This document shows, piece after piece, positions 6,245-9,194 of a stretch of DNA of 9,194 nt. A program made the position numbers and the translations under genes. Source of the DNA: Competibacteraceae bacterium UBA2792 (GTDB taxonomy: Bacteria; Pseudomonadota; Gammaproteobacteria; Competibacterales; Competibacteraceae); contig DEHU01000189.1 of assembly GCA_002352125.1 (NCBI GenBank), positions 1 through 9,194 of the forward strand, given 5' to 3'. Position 1 is the first letter of the stretch; every line of letters begins with the position of its first letter. The notes below the pieces were generated by a model. That model was not told the origin of the DNA. It ran no database searches and saw nothing but the letters and a program-made list of their open reading frames with translations.

Positions 6245-8047
6245 ATGCCTGTTTCCTTTACGGTACCCTACCAAAATACTATGCCATCCCGATGGAATTT
6301 TTTGCTTGCCTGGATTTCCTCACTGATTTCAATAGGTATCTCAAATACTGCTAAGAAACCAGATAAGGATAGAAAACCCGGCATCGATAGGATGAAAGTA
6401 GCGCGTAATTCAAACGGGCAATACGATGTGATCCCGTGCGGCCTCGTTATTGGAATGTTATTTTTTATCATTGGCTTGGTTACCGTTTTTCTGTCGATTC
6501 CCACCGCCCAAGCCGACACGGTGACCTTGGCATGGAAGGCGAGTTCCGGGGCAAGCAGCTATCGCGTCTACTATGGACAAGCCAGCGGCAACTATACGTC
6601 CACTGCGCCAAACCTAATTACCGCAACCACCTACACGACGCCCGATCTTGCGGCCGGAACCTATTATTTTGCGGTCAAAGCGTTCGATAGCGCGGGGAAC
6701 AGCAGCAACTATTCTAACGAAGTCAGAACAACTATCGCTGCGGCCACAGCCCTAAAGGCGAGCTTCAGTGCCGACTCGATAACGGGACCAGCCCCTTTAA
6801 AGGTGCAGTTTACGAGTACCTCTACTGGTACCATCACCCAGTATTCATGGAGCTTTGGCGATGGCGGTACTAGCACCGTAAGAAACCCCTCATATACCTA
6901 TTCGAAGCCTGGTACCTATACTGTCAGCTTAGCTGTCACCGGCTCGGGCGGCAGCAACACGGCTACCAAAACCGGTTATATCTCGGTGCCGGCAGCGCCG
7001 ATTGCCAATTTCAGCGCTACCCCGACCAGTGGAACCACGGCGACATCGTTTAACTTTACCGACAGTTCGACTGGTAACGTTACCGCTTGGTCCTGGAATT
7101 TTGGCGATGGCACCTCTAACACCAGCAAGACTGTACTGAAAACCTACTCGACGCCTGGCAACTATACCGTCAGTCTTACCGCTACCGGTCCGGGTGGCAG
7201 CAACACGGCTACCAAAACCAACTATATTTCTGTGGTAGCAGCTCCGCCGATCGCCAATTTCAGCGCTGCGCCTAGCGCCAATAACTCCCTAATGTGGCAA
7301 TTTATGGACTCCTCGACAGGCACCGTAACCGGCTGGTCTTGGAATTTTGGCGATGGCACCACGCCAAGCACCGTGCAAAACCCCTCTCACACTTATGCTA
7401 GAGCAGGTACTTACACCGTCAACCTCACCGCCAGCGGCCCTGCCGGAAGCAATCAAAAAACCAGCGCGGTGACGGTCACGTCGAATTCGGGCAAGCTACC
7501 GAAACCGTGGTCGAACGCCGACATCGGTAGCGTGGGATCGAAGGGAGACGCCAGCTACGCGAACGGAATCTTCACGCTCACCGGATCGGGCGCCGATATC
7601 TGGGGTACGGCTGACGCCTTCCAATTTGCTTATCAGTCTTTGAACGGCGATGGCACCCTCGTGGCGAGGGTCACCAGTTTGGACTACACCCATTTCTGGG
7701 CCAAGACAGGCGTGATGATCCGCGAGAGCCTAAACGCCAATGCCCGCCATGCGATGGTGACGTTGACTCCGCGCTATGGGGTGCGCTTCATCTACCGGAC
7801 CAGTACGGGTGGATATTCCTCGGTCACCCCCGGCGCGGTCGTCGCTGCCCCTTGCTGGGTAAAATTGACGCGCACTGGCGATACGTTCACCGCCTACCAA
7901 TCAACCGATGGTAGCAACTGGGTACGGATCGGCTCCAAAACTATAAGCATGGCATCCAGCGTGTATGCCGGTCTGGTGGTAACCAGCCGTAATAACAGCG
8001 CACTTAACACCGCCACTCTGGACAATGTGAGCGTCACGAACCCCTAG
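6245..8047 (+). CDS. Exported FN3/PKD multidomain protein with a concanavalin-A-like C-terminal domain
   Basis: Predicted 600-aa exported, probably surface or matrix-associated protein. From the start at 6245: residues 1-49 are an extension with a hydrophobic stretch (WNFLLAWISSLIS); 50-90 look like a signal peptide (MKVAR, hydrophobic core about 65-85, cleavage after AQA); 91-164 resemble fibronectin type III; three PKD domains follow at about 172-248, 252-329 and 334-412, each with the hallmark WSWxFGDG (YSWSFGDG 200-207, WSWNFGDG 282-289 and 364-371). Residues 419-598 match the DUF1349-like lectin/glucanase fold (GVMIRES, NNSALNTATLDNVSV). PKD and FN3 modules are spacers or adhesive units in extracellular enzymes and adhesins; no catalytic residues or sorting signal are visible, so carbohydrate binding or adhesion is inferred. 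The start is uncertain: 6245 has the strong Shine-Dalgarno, while 6392 gives a standard signal peptide. Confidence 0.85.
   Translation: MPVSFTVPYQNTMPSRWNFLLAWISSLISIGISNTAKKPDKDRKPGIDRMKVARNSNGQYDVIPCGLVIGMLFFIIGLVTVFLSIPTAQADTVTLAWKASSGASSYRVYYGQASGNYTSTAPNLITATTYTTPDLAAGTYYFAVKAFDSAGNSSNYSNEVRTTIAAATALKASFSADSITGPAPLKVQFTSTSTGTITQYSWSFGDGGTSTVRNPSYTYSKPGTYTVSLAVTGSGGSNTATKTGYISVPAAPIANFSATPTSGTTATSFNFTDSSTGNVTAWSWNFGDGTSNTSKTVLKTYSTPGNYTVSLTATGPGGSNTATKTNYISVVAAPPIANFSAAPSANNSLMWQFMDSSTGTVTGWSWNFGDGTTPSTVQNPSHTYARAGTYTVNLTASGPAGSNQKTSAVTVTSNSGKLPKPWSNADIGSVGSKGDASYANGIFTLTGSGADIWGTADAFQFAYQSLNGDGTLVARVTSLDYTHFWAKTGVMIRESLNANARHAMVTLTPRYGVRFIYRTSTGGYSSVTPGAVVAAPCWVKLTRTGDTFTAYQSTDGSNWVRIGSKTISMASSVYAGLVVTSRNNSALNTATLDNVSVTNP
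6950..7360 (+). repeat. Direct DNA repeats between the PKD domains
   Basis: A 24-nt identical block encoding GGSNTATKT-type sequence occurs at 6950-6973 and 7196-7219 (246 nt, 82 codons apart). GCCAATTTCAGCGCT recurs at 7004-7018 and 7253-7267. A 21-nt identical block covering WNFGDGT occurs at 7094-7114 and 7340-7360, again 246 nt apart. Identity at the DNA level, including synonymous positions, indicates recent duplication or gene conversion of the PKD unit. Such repeats can recombine to change domain number. Confidence 0.8.
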
Positions 8048-8064
8048 CAACGAGACCGTGATAC

Positions 8065-8099
8065 CGGTTGGTGCGCTGTTCTAAAGGGCGCACCGGCCG
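8065..8099. terminator. Hairpin between convergent genes, probable terminator
   Basis: The left arm at 8065-8076 (CGGTTGGTGCGC) pairs with the right arm at 8088-8099 (GCGCACCGGCCG). All 12 positions pair, two of them G-U wobbles in the plus-strand RNA, with an 11-nt loop. It fills most of the 63-bp gap between the PKD gene stop and the DUF192 stop. It folds better as plus-strand RNA, because the wobbles become A-C mismatches on the other strand. There is no T tract on either side. Confidence 0.5.
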
Positions 8100-8110
8100 A
8101 CGAAAACGGC

Positions 8111-8548
8111 TCACTCCAGCCGCAGCCGATCCCTGACCTGAATGCCGCGCCGCGCCGCCTCGCCCGCATTGATTTCCAGCACGTAGCGCACCGTTGCCGT
8201 TTCGCTGGGATAGATCGGGCAGCTTGGCGTCGTGCAGGGCGGCACATCCGCCTCGATCTGCAATAAGCGCCCATCAGCGTCGAAATACAGCAAATCTAGC
8301 GGAATGTACGTGTTCTTCATCCAAAACACCGCCGGCCCGGGCGGTTGCACGAACAGCATTCCCCGATCCTTGGGCAACTCCGTGCGGAACATCAACCCCC
8401 TCCCCCGCTCTTGGGCGGTTCTCGCCATCTCGACCTGAAATACCGCCGATCCGACCGTTACCGGCTCCAACTTCACGGCGTCGGCCGATTCGGTGTTCGG
8501 CGCGGCCAATCCCAAGAGCAACGCGGTAAAAACGAATCGGATTTTCAT
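8111..8548 (-). CDS. Exported DUF192 (UPF0127) family protein
   Basis: A 145-aa protein of family DUF192 (PF02643), whose biochemical role is not established. Residues 1-22 form a signal peptide ([16 protein letters not shown] core), so it is periplasmic. Family landmarks are RGLMFR at 50-55, [11 protein letters not shown] at 75-85, two cysteines (105 and 110) in PPCTTPSCP, and YVLEINAG at 122-129; the length is normal for an exported member. An in-frame start at 8617 would add 23 residues in front of the signal peptide. The start at 8548 is preferred because GAGGTG (complement of 8554-8559) lies 5 nt before it and a promoter overlaps the would-be extension. It is convergent with the PKD gene and divergent from tgt, so it is probably transcribed alone. 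Confidence 0.93.
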   Translation of the reverse strand: MKIRFVFTALLLGLAAPNTESADAVKLEPVTVGSAVFQVEMARTAQERGRGLMFRTELPKDRGMLFVQPPGPAVFWMKNTYIPLDLLYFDADGRLLQIEADVPPCTTPSCPIYPSETATVRYVLEINAGEAARRGIQVRDRLRLE

Positions 8549-8588
8549 GCGAACACCTCGCCGAATCGAGCAACAAGCTAAATTTTTC

Positions 8589-8617
8589 GATATACGTCGT
8601 TCCTCCACCGCTGGCAA
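8589..8617 (-). promoter_or_regulatory. Sigma70-type promoter of the DUF192 gene
   Basis: Read on the minus strand, TTGCCA (8617-8612; 5 of 6 to consensus) is followed by a 17-nt spacer and TATATC (8594-8589; 4 of 6). Transcription would begin near 8582, leaving an untranslated leader of about 34 nt that contains the Shine-Dalgarno. The good spacing and position support both the promoter and the start at 8548. Confidence 0.5.
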
Positions 8618-8639
8618 GCACCCTTGTCAGGCCGGTTCC

Positions 8640-8668
8640 TTGCCGTCAACATAGGTGCCCCTTACAGC
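8640..8668 (+). promoter_or_regulatory. Weak candidate promoter for tgt
   Basis: TTGCCG (8640-8645; 4 of 6 to TTGACA), a 17-nt spacer and TACAGC (8663-8668; 3 of 6 to TATAAT). It sits back to back with the DUF192 promoter, so the two -35 boxes form an inverted pair (GGCAAG 8613-8618, CTTGCC 8639-8644). The -10 match is poor, and transcription of tgt could depend on another element. Confidence 0.25.
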
Positions 8669-8691
8669 GACAAACGGCATCGTTCCACGAC

Positions 8692-9194
8692 ATGCGATTT
8701 CAGGTATTTCAGACCGATGGCACCGCCCGCCGGGGCCAGTTAAGCTTTGCGCGTGGCGCGGTGGAAACGCCCGCTTTCATGCCGGTCGGCACTTACGGCA
8801 CGGTCAAAGCCATGACGCCGGAAGAGTTACGCGCCAGCGGTGCCGAAATCATTCTCGGTAATACCTTTCACCTGATGCTGCGGCCCGGCACGGCCATCAT
8901 CGAACAGCACGGTAGCCTGCACGGCTTCATGCACTGGGACGGACCGATCCTGACCGATTCTGGCGGTTTTCAAGTATTCAGCCTGGCGGCGATCCGCAAA
9001 ATCAACGAAGCCGGCGTGAAATTCCAATCGCCAGTGGACGGTAGCATGGTGTTTCTGGGGCCGGAAGAATCCATGTCCGTGCAACGTGCGCTGGGTTCCG
9101 ACATCGTCATGATCTTCGACGAATGCACGCCCTATCCCGCTACCGAAACCGAAGCCCGCCAGTCTATGGAGCTGTCGCTGCGCTGGGCGCGGCG
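8692..9194 (+). CDS. tgt: Queuine tRNA-ribosyltransferase, 5' part (cut by window end)
   Basis: Exchanges guanine-34 for preQ1 in the anticodon of tRNAs with GUN anticodons (Asp, Asn, His, Tyr), a step of queuosine synthesis; cytosolic. The first 167 codons are present, of roughly 375 in the family. Visible hallmarks are [18 protein letters not shown] (26-43), [13 protein letters not shown] (54-66), [12 protein letters not shown] (87-98) with Asp89, and IFDECTPYP (141-149) with Asp143. These two aspartates fall at the same numbers as the active-site Asp89 and Asp143 of E. coli Tgt. The nucleophilic aspartate and the zinc site lie beyond the window. ATG 8692 has only a weak Shine-Dalgarno. The usual upstream partner queA is not adjacent; the neighbour is the divergent DUF192 gene. 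Confidence 0.97.
   Translation, partial: MRFQVFQTDGTARRGQLSFARGAVETPAFMPVGTYGTVKAMTPEELRASGAEIILGNTFHLMLRPGTAIIEQHGSLHGFMHWDGPILTDSGGFQVFSLAAIRKINEAGVKFQSPVDGSMVFLGPEESMSVQRALGSDIVMIFDECTPYPATETEARQSMELSLRWAR

Noticed and set aside
6172..6260. c-di-GMP-I (GEMM) riboswitch, suggested by GTCGCAAAGCC at 6210-6220 shortly before a surface-protein start
   Set aside because: Only the GCAAAGCC core matches. The preceding stem lacks the GNRA-type loop, and the second half with its GGGT/GCC pairing is absent before the ATG at 6245. A covariance-model search would settle it.
6000..6326. Plus-strand 108-codon open frame
   Set aside because: Overlaps the beginning of the PKD gene in another frame, lacks a ribosome-binding site and has no recognisable family.
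8549..8617. Upstream extension of the DUF192 protein to a start at 8617
   Set aside because: It would place 23 residues before a normal signal peptide, it overlaps the promoter, and the internal ATG at 8548 has a well-placed Shine-Dalgarno.

Overview
The window looks like chromosomal DNA of a Gram-negative proteobacterium, most likely gammaproteobacterial. The partial tgt at the right edge aligns with E. coli Tgt numbering at its two visible active-site aspartates, and most genes have moderately high G+C. The first ~1.3 kb differs: its nearly saturated G/C third positions are more typical of an alphaproteobacterium. No phage, IS transposase, CRISPR array, rRNA or tRNA was recognised.

Layout: (1) 2-4942 (+), a very large secreted or membrane-anchored bacterial alpha-2-macroglobulin with an intact CLEQ thioester motif. 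Its start lies left of the window. Its first ~430 codons differ sharply in codon use from the rest, and the switch falls at the conserved DRGIYRPG motif. (2) 4943-6244, 1.3 kb with no convincing gene: a long hairpin just after the macroglobulin gene, about 600 bp of extremely AT-rich DNA (23-25% G+C in sampled lines), then about 600 bp of mixed composition with small inverted repeats. (3) 6245-8047 (+), a modular exported protein: signal peptide, FN3-like domain, three PKD domains and a DUF1349-like, concanavalin-A-fold C-terminal domain. (4) A hairpin between two convergent genes. (5) 8111-8548 (-), a small exported DUF192 protein with a good promoter and Shine-Dalgarno. (6) 8692-9194 (+), the 5' part of tgt (queuine tRNA-ribosyltransferase), divergent from the DUF192 gene and cut by the window end.

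The genes do not form one operon. The macroglobulin would act as a protease trap in the envelope, and the PKD/FN3 protein is probably a surface or matrix protein that binds polysaccharide or other cells. DUF192 is a periplasmic protein of unknown role, and tgt is tRNA-modification housekeeping. The most notable signals are the mosaic macroglobulin gene (recombination or an assembly chimera), the AT-rich spacer, and the unusual start of the PKD protein. I see no convincing evidence for a wholly new multi-gene system.
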